This document shows positions 63,907-64,000 of a DNA stretch of 64,000 nucleotides, one piece after another (positions within the stretch are counted from its first letter, which is position 1; each line of letters starts with the position of its first letter). The DNA comes from Ailurus styani (Eukaryota; Chordata; Mammalia; Carnivora; Ailuridae): assembly GCA_002007465.1 (NCBI GenBank), contig LNAC01000740.1:449513-513512 (forward strand). Reading direction: 5' to 3'. A program made the translations under genes and the position numbers. The notes beneath the pieces are model-generated. The model was not told the DNA's origin, ran no database searches, and saw nothing but the letters and a program-made list of their open reading frames with translations.

Positions 63907-64000
63907 GGGCGCCTGGGTGGCTCAGTGGGTTAAGGCCTCTGCCTTCGGCTCGGGTCATGATCTCAGGGTCCTGGGATCCAGGCCCGCATTGGGCTCTCTT
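63907..64000 (+). mobile_element. SINEC: Can-SINE, young type, cut by window end
   Basis: Near-consensus head 'gggcgcctgggtggctcagt' through 'gcccgcattgggctctctt'. The CT tract and tail lie outside the window. Confidence 0.96.

Noticed and set aside
1..64000. Regularly recurring 30-40 base words, CRISPR-like at first glance
   Set aside because: They are Can-SINE heads and bodies on both strands at irregular spacing, each with its own target duplication. This is mammalian DNA.

Overview
This is nuclear DNA from a carnivoran mammal, most likely a musteloid and probably a mustelid (ferret, mink, marten or otter type). The diagnostic signal is about 41 Can-SINE (SINEC) insertions, or their remnants, in 64 kb. 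Can-SINEs are tRNA-Lys-derived. They read, on their sense strand, GCGCCTGGGTGGCTCAGT, then a (CT)n tract, then AAATAAATAAAATCTT plus poly(A). About 15 of the least diverged copies carry the body 'cacaagtaggcagagaggc' (antisense reading), which I associate with musteloids. The remaining copies are more diverged and carry the older 'agcaggggga' or 'ttgatttcagctc' bodies shared across caniforms. The species call rests on remembered repeat consensus sequences, not on a search.

I find no complete protein-coding gene, no functional RNA gene and no mobile element with an intact reading frame. The window reads as intergenic or deep intronic sequence. The longest open frames (228, 163, 149, 133 and 128 codons) fall in L2, T-rich DNA, SINE, L1 or dinucleotide repeats. 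The best candidates for real exons are a 117-bp segment at 19725-19841 (polypyrimidine tract, AG, good Kozak ATG, 25 open codons, then GTAAAT) and a segment at 44358-44456 behind a strong 3' splice site. Both are unproven.

Layout. 0-9 kb: SINEs, old L1M and L2 pieces, including two SINEs inserted one after the other into the same target. 9-17 kb: L1M remnants, a long purine tract, a young 5'-truncated antisense L1 with a 16-bp target duplication, and an older sense L1. 17-26 kb: mostly low-repeat DNA with a tRNA-like relic, the best exon candidate, a long antisense L2 and a near full-length MIR. 26-29 kb: an MLT1-type solo LTR and a three-layer L1/L1/SINE nest. 30-45 kb: SINEs, L2, a MER20-like element and several kilobases of unassigned sequence. 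45-50 kb: two copies of one old DNA-transposon family, each split by an L1 and by SINEs. 50-64 kb: L2, L3/CR1 and L1M pieces, an ERVL-like LTR inside an L2, an assembly gap inside a SINE poly(A) tail, and one old L1M carrying five SINEs.

I did not find a previously undescribed biological system. The interest lies in insertion archaeology (same-site insertion, tandem duplication of a SINE with its flank, nested elements, a 46-bp SINE-tail insertion), a non-Can-SINE tRNA-like promoter relic, and the exon candidates. Repeat class calls come from recognising consensus signatures by eye, so boundaries of old elements (L2, MIR, L1M, L3) are approximate to tens of bases. Target-site duplications (TSDs) quoted were read directly.
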